A stretch of 64,000 nt of DNA from Hofstenia miamia (GCA_004352715.1 SCFE01000002.1:1318530-1382529), one strand, 5' to 3'; shown: positions 1 through 10,689, numbered from the stretch's first letter. The notes: generated by a model not told the origin, from the sequence alone. A program made the numbers and translations.

Positions 1-675
1 TAACTTGGTGGATACGCCTAGTAATTGCATCTGCATCTGTCACTCGTTTTTTCCTATGTAAGTAGTGTCTCCGTCGGATTAACGTCTTCAGCAGCGGGGA
101 CATAAAAACAGGTTCGTCGGAGCGCATGGTGACAGTCCGTTTTGGGCAATAGGTATCAAGCATGTGCATTACGGAATCAGTTAGAAAATCATTGGCTTCA
201 TTTATATCTTGTATTGCTTCAATCTGCTCAAAGTCGTACAGGTCCATTGCAATATTAAATGCATGTCGCTTGTGCTCTCGCTGATCTCTCATGACACAGA
301 TTCTCCGTTGGGGCTTGACACTCTCAAGTGGTTCACATAAAACATCAAGATGATCCGTTGTCAATGGCGTAGCTACAGTGGAGACTTTGCTAAACATCAT
401 GCTTGTAACTAGCACTCGGTCTAATTTAGATGTGCCTCTTGTGCCTTCCCATGTGCATTCTTGTAGAATGGTCTGCTGTAGCAAATTGTCGACGTCAAAT
501 TCGTTAAAATCCCCACATATAACAAAATCTATGTTTTTCTTTTCTTCAAGCAGTTTATCCATGGAATCTACAATAAGGCTGCACAGATCCCCTTGGCGAT
601 TAAGTGCAGGCGGGTAGTACAACACGCAAAAGCAGTTCTCCCTACCACAAACCAGAGCAGTTCGAACCCAAAAGT
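1..675 (-). mobile_element. LINE APE-type endonuclease fragment, runs off window edge
   Basis: Reading the minus strand from about 675 to position 1 gives one long frame without stops. It holds the hallmarks of the endonuclease/exonuclease/phosphatase domain of non-LTR retrotransposons: a VLYYPP strand, the ICGDFNEFD metal-site motif (about 505-530) and a TTDHLDVL box (about 342-365) in the place of the usual SDH motif. After it comes the basic linker that normally joins endonuclease to reverse transcriptase, with an RRRHYLHRKKR stretch near the window edge. The 5' end of the domain is missing: similarity stops in AT-rich sequence at about 675. The element continues outside the window, so its state cannot be judged. 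The family (CR1/Jockey-like) is inferred from the endonuclease type. Confidence 0.8.
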
Positions 676-934
676 AAATTAAAAATATTATTTAAATATC
701 AATCAGAAACATTGCTCTATTCAAGCAGTGCCGGAAACAATATATTTGAGCAAGGCTCCTATCTGGGATAATGACTTTTTCGCATTTTTTATCCTTGTAC
801 GAATTCTTAAATAAGAATACGATAGCTATTTATTTATCTTTGACAGAAATGTTGAAAATTTATAGGAATTGTTAATGCAAGACGAATTTTTTCTACTAAT
901 GTGCAACCAATTTTTTTAAAAATCAATCAAATAC

Positions 935-969
935 ATATTAACATGTCTGGAAAAGAATTAGAATAATGC
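935..969 (+). repeat. Mar-1 left terminal inverted repeat
   Basis: These 35 bases are the exact reverse complement of 2111-2145. The match breaks immediately on both sides (934 versus 2146, and 970 versus 2110). The outermost three bases hold the TA target duplication. Confidence 0.92.
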
Positions 970-1011
970 CAAAACGTTTATTTAACACAAAAAGAACATA
1001 ACAATTCATGT

Positions 1012-1958
1012 TTATTGGACAGTGTAATCACCGTTGAGTCGGATGACATGTTCACAATGGGCGATATATTTATTTGCTTCCTCCAACATCTTCCTTTTTT
1101 CAATAGAAGTGAGGGCCTGTCGCGCAGCGGAAAGCAGATCTTCTTTACTTTCAAATTGTTGCTGTTTCAATTGCAGTTTCAGCCATTTGTTGATCCAACG
1201 GTTACAACCATTGAGGTCTGGTGAATATGGCGCCTGTTTCGAGAGAACGATTTGTTTGTCGCGAAAGAATTGTGTCGTGACTTGGGAAACATGAGGACGA
1301 NNNNNNNNNNNNNNNNNNNNNNNNNNNNNNNNNNNNNNNNNNNNNNNNNNNNNNNNNNNNNNNNNNNNNNNNNNNNNNNNNNNNNNNNNNNNNNNNNNNN
1401 NNNNNNNNNNNNNNNNNNNNNNNNNNNNNNNNNNNNNNNNNNNNNNNNNNNNNNNNNNNNNNNNNNNNNNNNNNNNNNNNNNNNNNNNNNNCGTCGGCAC
1501 CACTGCTCTATGCCCAGTTCATGAAAGAGCCGTATATCCTCTTGACAACATTGCACCCGCTGTTGCTTGTGGACTTCTGTTAAGGAATACGGAACCCAGA
1601 CAGAGCAAATTTTTCTCATATTGAGACATTGATTCAGCATGGTTCTGACAGTATCTTTTCCTACATCCAAAAGATCAGCCAAGTGCCTTAATGATGCGCT
1701 GTCATTTTCTTCGATCAGTTTTTGCAGCTTGGTGACATTTTCAGGACAACTGGATGACGAAGGGCGACCAGAACTGTGCCCTTTTTCCGTTGACAATGTT
1801 TCTGCTTTGCAATTGGCAATCCATCCATAAATCGTAGCCAAACAAGGCACATCATCTGGCCATACATTGGTCAATTTCCTGTGAATATCTCCGGCAGATG
1901 TTCCATTATGATACTCGGTATACACATAAAATCTGCACGCTGAATTTGAATATTCCAT
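1012..1958 (-). pseudogene. Mar-1 mariner transposase, probably catalytically dead
   Basis: The minus frame starts at an ATG at 1958 (an in-frame GTG five codons upstream is less likely) and ends with TAA at 1012. The N-terminal half shows a helix-turn-helix (ATIYGWI), the GRPSSSS linker typical of mariner transposases and a second helix-turn-helix (LADLLDVGKDTVRTML). After the gap at 1301-1491 the C-terminal half reads RPHVSQ, then APYSPDLNGCN and RWINKWL. In mariners the position after GC is the third catalytic Asp (PDLxxCD); here the codon is AAC, so Asn replaces Asp. The first two Asp residues lie in the gap. Cut-and-paste transposition would need all three, so this copy is inferred to be inactive. 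The gap shifts the apparent frame and cannot be read as a real frameshift. Confidence 0.85.
1301..1491. other. Assembly gap (191 N)
   Basis: Run of N inside the Mar-1 transposase gene. Confidence 1.
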
Positions 1959-2110
1959 TGCAACGCGACACACTAAAAACCAAATGAGTAATGATTATCA
2001 TTCACACACATTATATTTCTGCTAACAGTTATAAAATGTAACCAATCAACAATTAGTATGACATGCTAAATATTAATCATGCATGTACCTATGCGCAGCA
2101 CACAATAATT

Positions 2111-2145
2111 GCATTATTCTAATTCTTTTCCAGACATGTTAATAT
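2111..2145 (-). repeat. Mar-1 right terminal inverted repeat
   Basis: Exact 35-base reverse complement of 935-969, ending at the right-hand TA target site. Confidence 0.92.
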
Positions 2146-3268
2146 TTTGATATAAATTGGCGTACATGCATATGCACTCAAATGGAGGCCAGTTTCACAT
2201 CTCTATGCAAATGCCGTTTTATAGAATTATTATATTTTAAAAACTTTGAGCAATTTAAATGTGATTGCCCTCAACTGACATTTTCTGCTCTAAATTTCTA
2301 CTCTAATTTTCGCAAACTTGAAAAACTTTGTAATTAATCTCAAGTTTGCTATCATTGGCATGGCTCCAATTGTAAATCGATAAAATTCGTATTCGATATT
2401 TTTGAAATGCATGATTTGTCCACTTCCTTAGCTAAAATAATTATTTTCTGTTTAAAGCAAATTTAAACAAATTCAAGAGTAACTGATTAGAGGAGCAAAA
2501 CTAAAGAAATTATTAGCAATTTTTCTTGAAAATGTTTTACTAAATGAACTGCAGGACTAATCTTATTTTTATAATAATAATATTACAAATATCTTTTTGA
2601 AAAAATCGCCCTCAGCTATTTTACATATAAATATATTCATGGTTTATTATTTATACTAGTTTGGTTGCTTAAAATATTGCTTGCCTAGCTTTTGAAAGCA
2701 CGAGCCGCCACTGTCTTAGGAGTGTAATGCCTAATAATGTAGCCAGTCGTGTTTTAGCCGTAAAGTTTACCCTCCGTCTTTCCCTTGTTGAGTCGATTAG
2801 TTAATATTAATTCATAACTCACAATTTCAATAATTCGACATGAATCATATGAAATTCACGTTTTTCTATTCCCCAAGAATCTATTTGAATCCCTCTTTCC
2901 GTTCATGACAAATCTTTTCTATGAATTTGCACCTGTATTATGAATTTCAAAACTTTATAATAAAAAGGCAAATTTTTGTGTGCCAATGCCAAAAAGCATT
3001 TACAAATTTGCTTTGAAAATAGTGGAGTCAAAAATTCATGTCATCGCTTCTTTATATGATGTTGATTATTATTAAAAATTCAAGCAAATTAACAATCGTC
3101 AAATGGTGTAAATAGGAAGTTTAAGTTTAATTTAGTATTTGTAATATGTATTTCATTCAACTTTTTTACTGTAATGTGTCATATAGCTCTTGAGATTATA
3201 TCTCAATCAAAATTTGAATATTTGGTTTTTTTCTAAATTTTAAGTATCTATTCACTTCTTGGGATAGA
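2146..3268. other. Unassigned AT-rich stretch
   Basis: No coding signal, RNA gene or repeat recognised. Only short A/T-rich simple stretches are visible. Confidence 0.6.
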
Positions 3269-3497
3269 GTGAATAGGTGCAGATGTGATTTTACTATTTA
3301 GGCGAAGGTGGAGAATAGTGGCAGGCGGACTAAATAAACTATTAGAGGATAAAATACTATAAGAAATGCAATAAATTGCATAAAAAGTTTAAAAAATAAT
3401 TGATATAGACCGATAGCTTTACATAATTAACCAAATTCGTAGCACGCGGTAAGTATTTATGAAAAATAACATGATAATTGTTAACAAAACAAATATA
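3269..3497 (+). repeat. Foldback element, left inverted arm
   Basis: Pairs with 4041-4270. Outer edge at GTGAATAGG; inner edge at the AACATGATAATT block near 3470-3490. Confidence 0.72.
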
Positions 3498-3500
3498 AAA

Positions 3501-3715
3501 AAATCGAGTGGTAATATTAGCTGAAGCGGTATTAAGCAAAATAATAGTTTACAACTTGAAAATCGGATAAAAATATTACCTGAAGCGATATTAAGCAAAA
3601 TGATAGTAATGATAGTGTTTTAAACTTGAAAATCGATTGGCAATATTACCTGAAGCGGTATTATACAAAATAATGGGGTTTTAGACTTGAAAATCGGGTG
3701 GCAATAATACATGAA
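3501..3715 (+). repeat. Minisatellite in foldback core, about four 59-70 base units
   Basis: Units begin at about 3501, 3560, 3630 and 3691 with AAATCG, followed by a TGGCAATATTACCTGAAG-like segment and GGTATTAAGCAAAATAAT. The fourth copy is partial. Units differ by short indels, including a duplicated GATAGTAAT in unit 2. Confidence 0.75.
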
Positions 3716-4040
3716 GGCTTAAATATACACTACATTATTTATAAGTAAAATTATACAGCTATATATAAGAAAATCAAGCTACAACATTAGCTTAAACAGT
3801 GCTAATTCCACTAAGTATGACGTAAAAAAAATTTAACGAAAAACCAATTTTTTTAAGTGGCAACATTGTTTTTTGAATTGGCAATATATAATTCTATTTG
3901 GCAAAATTAATTTTAATTTACTTGATTCATTATTTTTTAACCTGAAAAATAGCCACTACGATTTACTGAAAGCATATTTTTTTAGTTTGTAAATTTAACT
4001 TTCAGTTATTATATTTTTATATTTAGACATTTTAAAGTCA

Positions 4041-4270
4041 AATATCTTTGTTTTTTATTAATTATCATGTTATATTTCATATATACTTACCGCGTGCTGT
4101 AGTGTGTTATTTATGTAAAGTTATCGGTCTATATCGATTATATTTTAAACTTTTCATGTATTTTATTGCATTTCTCATAGTTTTTTACCCTCTAATAGTG
4201 TTTATTTTGTCCGCTTGCATCTGCGTGGCACTATTCTGCACCTTCGCCTACTATTTATATACCTATTCAC
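4041..4270 (-). repeat. Foldback element, right inverted arm
   Basis: Imperfect reverse complement of 3269-3497, ending at CCTATTCAC (4262-4270). Confidence 0.72.
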
Positions 4271-4616
4271 AAAAGATGCTGTGAATGTGTTCTTAAAAAT
4301 AGCAAAGGGATAATCATACCTGTCAATCTTTTGCGGAAATCTGAAAAATAATCTCGAAATTAACCTCCGATTGCACAAAATAGTTTCTAATATTTCAAAA
4401 TTTCTTGCTTTAGGAAACCCGCATCCCCCCTATATAGGGTCACAGCGCCAGGTAAGTTCCACAATGAAAATATTGCGTTATTTTACTTTAGGGAACCACG
4501 TTCAAGTGACGTCATAAAGTAATAATTAAACTCCATAACCCTAACCCTACATCTAAGAATTGAAATTTCATTGCATTTCATCATTTTGATTAATTGTTTG
4601 CAAAATTTTTAATAGT

Positions 4617-4637
4617 AATAATAATAATAATAATAAT
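4617..4637. repeat. (AAT)n microsatellite, LINE 3' tail
   Basis: Seven AAT-type units. On the minus strand this is an (ATT)n run at the 3' end of the LINE remnant at 4638-5250; such tails are usual for CR1/L2-type LINEs. Confidence 0.7.
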
Positions 4638-5250
4638 GACTTTATCAGCCGCTGCAGGCAAAAACTAGAAAAATATAAAAACAAGTCAAGTTTCAAGGCA
4701 GCGAGGACAACCACAGGAGATAAAGTTAGAGCAGATGGAAGAGTAGTCGAAATAAGAGCAAAGAGCACAGACATCAAATATTTCTTGAAGCTCGGTGGCG
4801 AGGAAAAAAACAAAGGCTGTCAGAGGTTTGAAAGTCAAGATGTAATTAGCAGCAGTACAAGAAAATCGAGTTAAATGTGCGATATTTCTTTGGGCGACGA
4901 ATGGAGAAAGTAACACAATCAGAGCGATTGGAACGGGAATTAGAGGACTTTATGAAATCGAAATGATCAATGTCTAATTTGCGAGTGAGCAAACAATTCA
5001 CAGGAATGGAGGTAGAAAGACAGTGGGGAGTTGAAAATTTGAGGAGAACGTCTTTGTATGGCAAGGGAGAGATCCATTTGAAAGCACGCTTCTAGAACCC
5101 TTCCAAGCAGTGGAACAACGCACGAGAAGGCCACCAACAGGGAGAAGGATTGAGAAGAATGGCGCGAGGAATGAATTTGAACAAAGAGAGTTTCACAGCA
5201 AAGGGGCAAAGAGCAAGGAATTAGCTTTGCGAAAACGCAAGGACACATGT
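4638..5250 (-). mobile_element. LINE reverse transcriptase C-terminal remnant
   Basis: On the minus strand, around 5064-4846, a frame reads PYKDVLLKF, then RKLDIDHFDFIKS, then RSNRSDCVTFSIRRPKKYRTF. I recognise this order from the region after the catalytic domain of CR1-like LINE reverse transcriptases (YKxRLLKL ... fkCLKG ... R.trns). Downstream it is frameshifted and ends in the (ATT)n tail at 4637-4617. Upstream frames are scrambled. Heavily decayed and 5'-truncated. The assignment rests on motif order only. Confidence 0.5.
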
Positions 5251-7016
5251 CCTGGCCAATTTAATATTGCAGCAAGTTGAACTCCAAGATGCCTTTTAAT
5301 TACGATTCATTTTTTCTGTGGGGCATTATAACTTTAAAAACGCGCTAATAAATTTAAACGAGCATAGCTACCGTTATCCTTTGTCACATAAACCTATAGT
5401 TAAGTAAATGTTTTGATTATTCGCAAAGAACAATGTAAAATATCTCTACTCACCCCAATGCTAGAGGATGTCAATGTTCGTTACAGTGGTAATTCGTTAC
5501 AGAGTCACGTGAGGCTGATTTCGTAGACATTCGTACCACTACAATTAAGCTCAGGTGTAAACTTTGAGAAGTGTTCTATGCGCCTTGCGTGCTTAGCTGG
5601 CATGACCAGATCCCTGACTTACTCGTACGCAATGGATGTGATTAGCGCGGTATAGTACACAAGTAAAATTTTGCCAAAAAATTCAAGAACAAGATATGAG
5701 TAAAGTTGTAAAAATTTCTAAGTTGTAAAAAGGTATGTGATATTTGTCTTCTAAAATTACTTATTTTACAATTAAAATACCAAAACATAGAGAAACCTAT
5801 CGAATATTATTATACCAAAAATATCAAACAAACAGATACCTATTTGTAGTTTTAAGATTTATATTTTTAATAAAGTTCTTTATAGAAACACTAGCGGCAA
5901 ATTGGGCTTCAAAAACATGTTCGCCATAAAAATAGTTATAAAGGCTAAGGTAAATATTTGTGGGCTCAATTTTCGTTCGTTACAAGAGTAGTTCGTTTTA
6001 AAGGCGTTCGTTATAGACGCACAATATTGTAATACATTTTTCGTGATATTTATCCTTTCTATGGTCAGTGTAATTTCGGTCATAAACCACGCTGTTATTG
6101 TCAGTAATTGCAGAGCTTAGATCGTTAAAACCCACTGCCAAGCTTCATTTCAAATCAAAGTATTCATTTATGTGGTGATATCATTATCTTAAAATCTCAT
6201 CGCTCAAAACAAATCTACATTTCCTCAAGTTAACCCTTATTTGATCTGCAATGTTGCAAAGCCTGCTAGAATTATCAAGAGGTTTCAATTTTTGCAATTT
6301 AACTTACTTCAAATGATTTGCGTTTGCGAGTGACTTTTTGATTATTTTTATTGAAACCTCATTCAAACAATATGCTAAATCGAATCATTGCAGACAGAGG
6401 TAATCATAACAGCGTTAATTGCTCATTAACATGGTGTTAAAAAATTTTAGGCTCATGTTAGAGGCAATATTTGCATCTTTTTTGAAACATTATCCTTCAA
6501 AGATTGTAAAGACATATTTCTACACAAGACATATCTAATAATTTCACCATTTCGAAAACGATCTTAATACTTGTCACACTCTGTACGTTTAGAAAATAAT
6601 TTCTTATATTCTTTTACTTTCTAAAAATATTATATTTAAGTATCTAACTTATAAGTGTTGCCTTATTTTCTTTAAATTTCGAAATAAAAATTTCATGTTC
6701 TAATTCATTCATTTTGTGAAATTACATTATTTCTGTATTGAACCATGAGAGAAACATTTAATTATTTTAGTTTGGATATATATTTCGCAATATACTAAAT
6801 ACAATTAAATATTGAAAATGATTTAACTACATAATATGCGTATTTTAATACTGCTCGCCTTTCAAATTTATAGATATAGATTTTTTGTTTGTTGTACGAA
6901 TTAGTCTTAACATTTATGATAAACAAGATTTTTAGTGTTTGCCTTTGAAAATGTCAGTGAAAATTGAATTATTATGAAAATAGTAATGTAATATTGAACG
7001 GATTTTAAAATTAAAT
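5251..7016. other. Upstream region of NF-YC, mostly unassigned
   Basis: No gene recognised. It holds five short TTCGTTA-type direct repeats at about 5475-5500 and 5976-6010 that may belong to a decayed pogo-like MITE. Somewhere here should lie the NF-YC promoter and 5' untranslated exon; candidate donor-like sites (for example GTATGT at about 5733) cannot be chosen between by eye. Confidence 0.5.
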
Positions 7017-7036
7017 TTGTACATAGTAATGCATTC

Positions 7037-7046
7037 CTATTTTCAG
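7037..7046 (+). other. Probable 3' splice site directly before the NF-YC start codon
   Basis: A pyrimidine-rich CTATTTTCAG abuts the ATG at 7047. This fits a spliced 5' untranslated leader with the whole coding region in the last exon, and it decides against the upstream in-frame TTG at 7017. Confidence 0.6.
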
Positions 7047-7751
7047 ATGTCAATTAACGACGTGAACATAGAAAACACTCAAGTTGTTGATGTTAGTGCT
7101 CTTGAAGGTGATGGAGAGGCTCTGACATTATTAAGTTCATTTTGGCAAAGACAAACTGATGAAATCCTTGGAATAAACCCATCTAATGAATTTAAAGTTC
7201 AAGAGTTGCCCCTTGCTCGTATTAAAAAAATTATGAAACTTGATGAGGATGTGAAAATGATTAGTGCAGAGGCTCCTATATTGTTTTCAAAAGCTTGTGA
7301 GCTTTTTACATCAGAATTGACAACACGTGCATGGGTTCATACTGAAGAAAACAAAAGGCGAACATTGCAGCGAAATGATATTGCTTTGGCTGTTTCTAAG
7401 TATGATATGTTCGACTTTTTAATTGACATTGTGCCACGCGACGAAATTAAGCCCGCAAAAAAACTCAATCAAATTGAGAATGAACAAGTTCAATACGTAG
7501 TGCAACTGCCTGGAAATATCCCAAGTGTTTTGGGTAATCAACAAGGTATGTCAATTACACTTTCAAATGCACAACAAATCGTTGTTAATGGGTCTCAATT
7601 GAATCAAAATTCTTCAAGTACGTACACTCAAAATTCTCAGGAGACTACTCAGTCATCTGATCAAATACTCCAACAACAATCTAATGGACAAGTTACATTT
7701 AACTTGCAACCAAGCAATGTTCCTATCAATTTACCTGCAGTAAGCAATTAA
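7047..7751 (+). CDS. NFYC: Nuclear transcription factor Y subunit gamma (NF-YC/HAP5-like)
   Basis: A 234-residue protein. NF-YC pairs with NF-YB through a histone fold; the dimer recruits NF-YA, and the trimer binds CCAAT boxes in promoters in the nucleus. Residues about 53-130 are the histone fold, with near-invariant blocks [16 protein letters not shown] (54-69), [13 protein letters not shown] (71-83), [12 protein letters not shown] (103-113ff) and [10 protein letters not shown]. Residues 141-234 are rich in Gln, Asn and Ser (for example LQQQS near 212-218), matching the Q-rich activation tail of the animal protein but shorter. I chose the ATG at 7047 because it follows a splice-acceptor-like CAG; the frame before it lacks homology. 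No intron interrupts the coding region. No canonical AATAAA is seen close downstream; AATAAG near 7977 is weak. Family assignment is secure. Confidence 0.96.
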   Translation: MSINDVNIENTQVVDVSALEGDGEALTLLSSFWQRQTDEILGINPSNEFKVQELPLARIKKIMKLDEDVKMISAEAPILFSKACELFTSELTTRAWVHTEENKRRTLQRNDIALAVSKYDMFDFLIDIVPRDEIKPAKKLNQIENEQVQYVVQLPGNIPSVLGNQQGMSITLSNAQQIVVNGSQLNQNSSSTYTQNSQETTQSSDQILQQQSNGQVTFNLQPSNVPINLPAVSN

Positions 7752-9087
7752 ATCTGTATCAGTGTTGAATGTTGTTTTCATTTTTTAATCGAATTTTATT
7801 GTTAATTTGTAATTAGATGTCTATATAGCAAGTGCAGTTTGTATGTTTTTTTATAATTTGAGTGACTACAAAAACAATGGTTGCTTCAATTTGATTTCAA
7901 ATTATCATTTGACTACCTTTCCTTTCTGTGCTTGCATCCAATTCTGTCAAATAGTGAAGAACTTCGTGTTACTATTCAATAAGATTTTGGTGTTTTCTTA
8001 TGCAAATACGTATTTTTATTACTTTTTAAAATGAATTTGTTCTAAAGCGATTTCTCTACTTGATTTTTGTTATTCTTTTAGGAATTGGGGAAAATAATAT
8101 ATTACTCTCACGACCTATCTTGATTAGCAAATACAACTTCATATAAAAGTTTATAATCCTTTTTATTAGTAATTGTTTGTAAATACAAGTAGTAAAAATA
8201 TGATAATTTTCTTTAAAGTTATTTTTCTCATTAAACCATAAATTATTCAAGCGTTATACAAACTAAACCACAGAATTTGCCCACGAAAAGACCATGTAGA
8301 ACATCTTTACCCTACTAGTTTTTATCGAACAGAAAAAATTTATGTGAATCAAACGAAACTGTGTATGTTACGGTATGGAAAATAAAGGATTATATCGTTG
8401 AGTAATTATCTTCTCTACATGAATGGCTTTTGGTTTCGCATACCGTATTGGAGTATAAGCACAAATGCCTCAAGAATTTTTTAATCCATATCCATATATT
8501 TTGATTATTAGTCAATGTTATAACATATTTTATTAATTTTGTGCTTAAACACAGTAAATATTTGTTGTTCAGAATAAAGTTATGAATCATTTTCGTATAA
8601 TAAATTTCGAAATCTTTATATTTATATGCATACACATCAATGATTGAGTGGGCTCCCACGTTGATAAGCATACATTAGTTACTATAAAAAACGTATTTTT
8701 CGGAAAAGGTTAGTCATTTCATTATTATAAACTTATATTTTCAAAAAAATATGTACATTAGTTTCAAGTTTATCAGAGGCGTTTTCAAAGAAAATATTTA
8801 AATTTGCATAGATAAATTCTGAAAAAAATGTTTTTGATTAAAAGACAATTTTTTAACAGATTTAATTTGTTACCAAAGTGATTTTTTGTATAATATTTCA
8901 TTGAATCCATTTATAAGTCACCACACTTTGACACAATAGTCAGGAAGGCCAGTGCTCTATAAATTACATCTACAATGTATGAAAATTGAAAACAATCTTA
9001 AGGTTCAGAATGAGTGTCTGTTTTTAAAAAAGTAAGAATGGAGTAATATGACGAAATTTTATTTTTGATAATTTTAAAAATACTATT
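7752..9087. other. NF-YC 3' flank, unassigned
   Basis: Presumably starts with the NF-YC 3' untranslated region. Beyond that I see only AT-rich sequence with short chance frames. Confidence 0.5.
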
Positions 9088-9272
9088 TTTCTTGCAAATG
9101 TGGTGAACAATACATTGGAAAAATTTAGAAACAAAAATTGGAGAACACAAATATCTTTCATCTCTATTCCATAAAAGACTGTGGTATAAAATTTACACAT
9201 AAAGTTTTATCCAATGCAATTGATAATTTTCAACTAAGCATCATTGAATCAATTTACATAGAATTAAGGTAG
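9088..9272 (+). mobile_element. Penelope-like retroelement GIY-YIG remnant
   Basis: The plus frame reads FSCKCGEQYIGKI, which resembles the CxxCxxxYIGET start of the GIY-YIG endonuclease domain of Penelope-like elements. After one stop it continues with KDCGIKF, then VLSNAIDNFQLSIIESIYIELR, matching the end of that domain, where a conserved E sits in the xxEAIYI box. A stretch of about 20 residues in the middle is missing. No reverse transcriptase is recognisable upstream, so this is a short, dead 3' relic. Confidence 0.55.
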
Positions 9273-10142
9273 AGGTGAATGAACATTTTTCATCTTTGGA
9301 ATTTTTACATTTCTAATTAAATTTCACTCCAATAATATATTCCAAAAATATCAAAATTGTGATTACCTTCAGGCTCACTACAAATTTTCATAGCATGAAA
9401 TTTTATTTGTTCCATTTCCTGAAAAAAATTCAAGAGCTTTGCTTCAAAAAATTATGGACATTTTGTCAAAGTGTAGTACTAACATTTTCATATACTGAAA
9501 TATTTTTTTCATACTTCCTTTTATTAACCATGTTGCATTGTTTTATTACAATTTGGTGAGACATGGAGAATAGAGATATTGTGCAGTACAATTTGTATCA
9601 TTTTAATAAAAACATTAGACTAAAAAAGATATATTTCGCTCAACTTGAGCAGCGTCAATTTACACATTTGTATCATTTAAAAATAGTACAAAGTTATATT
9701 GATTTATTCTTTCGGTTCAATCTTATTATAAATTGCATCTGCAGAGACATGCCGACGATATGTAATATCACTACGTATATTGAATGCTCTGTGTTAGAAA
9801 ATATCTGCCAAATTTCAAGATGTAGAAATCTAAATTAAATTCCAAATGTCCTCAAACTACATTTATTATGATTATTTGATGATTTGTAAATCTTTTATAC
9901 ATAATTTTTTTATGCTTAACTATTTAATTGCTCGCAAATATCAAAATAAAGTATTAAGTTAATGCCATTCTTGTATCATCTGTCCCCGATCAAGATAATT
10001 GCGTGCGGGGACAGACCATGAAATAAAACAATGTTCTATTTCAAAGCGGCAAATGGCGCAATGCTCTACGTGGGACATCTTACACCAAATATTTTAATTC
10101 GCTACTCAATGCTTAGTTAGAGAAATACGTTGATTCCAGAAT
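9273..10142. other. Unassigned AT-rich stretch
   Basis: Chance frames only; nothing recognised. Confidence 0.5.
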
Positions 10143-10625
10143 GAGTGGTGTAGTCCTAAAATTTTAAATGGGGGAACGCCCTTTCACATAGTCTGTGCGT
10201 TCCCCCTCCCCCAAATTATGCTAATGCAAAAACGAAATATTGCAAAACATTTATCGAAATATAAATATATAAACAAATGCAAATATTAACATAAATAATA
10301 ACCATATTGTCTTAACCATGCTGACTGGGATATGATGCAGGATTCTAAATATAGTACCATAGCAATGAGGTGGTCTCTTTGCCTTTGTATCTTTATGAGT
10401 TCTGGTTTGCGTGTCATTTTTTATATATCACATTTCCATAAGCGTAATGGCGGTTTGTTCAATTTAATTAGCATCATTGATGAAACAGTAGTTATAATTG
10501 GTCGTTTCTGTATGTTGGTCACATTTAAATTCATTGAGCTGAATCCTCTTTCGCATTCAGCATTGCTGCTTGCAATGAGTTTGGTGCAAATGTGTAACCT
10601 TTTCCTCAATTCTAAGAAGATTTGA
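10143..10625 (-). mobile_element. hAT transposon 3' end with dimerisation-domain remnant
   Basis: The minus frame at 10609-10421 reads KLIASSNAECERGFSSMN, then TTVSSMMLIKLNKPPLRLW. This is the C-terminal hAT dimerisation region (NAxCERGFSxMN) as found in KIAA1586-like hAT transposases. About 280 bases further, at 10144-10180, GAGTGGTGTAGTCC followed by a G-rich run looks like an hAT terminal repeat in the expected 3' position. The rest of the transposase is absent. Confidence 0.62.
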
Positions 10626-10689
10626 TATTTTAACTGTATAAATTAGTAATTTGAAAAAACTTCATATCAATATTCAGAAAATAGAAAAT

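Larger units (their letters stand above)
938..2142 (-). mobile_element. Mar-1: mariner (DD34D-like) DNA transposon with intact ends
   Basis: A 1.2-kb element with perfect terminal inverted repeats and a TA at each outer edge (936-937 and 2143-2144), as expected for Tc1/mariner insertion. It carries one transposase gene on the minus strand. A 191-base assembly gap (1301-1491) lies inside. Perfect ends suggest recent mobility of the family, although this copy probably encodes an inactive enzyme (see its gene entry). Confidence 0.9.
3269..4270. mobile_element. Foldback-type element: long inverted arms around a minisatellite
   Basis: Two arms of about 230 bases (3269-3497 and 4041-4270) are imperfect inverted copies of each other, about 80% by eye. 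They share blocks such as GCACGCGGTAAGTAT on one strand and its complement on the other. The 540-base centre starts with four tandem copies of a 59-70 base unit and is otherwise AT-rich. There is no transposase frame. This architecture matches foldback or long-TIR non-autonomous DNA elements; the family is unknown. The short open frames in each arm are simply the same repeat read on opposite strands. Confidence 0.7.

Noticed and set aside
378-617. 79-codon plus frame
   Set aside because: It is the opposite strand of the LINE endonuclease at 1-675.
3501-3715. CRISPR-like regularly spaced repeats
   Set aside because: Units are contiguous, variable tandem repeats in animal DNA, without unique spacers or cas genes.
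3357-4284. Two similar short proteins on opposite strands (3357-3539 and 4048-4284)
   Set aside because: They are translations of the two inverted arms of the foldback element, not genes.
4541-4552. CCCTAACCCTA telomere-like motif
   Set aside because: Only two units; no array.
7017-7046. Ten-residue N-terminal extension of NF-YC
   Set aside because: Starts at TTG and overlaps a splice-acceptor-like sequence; homology begins after the ATG at 7047.
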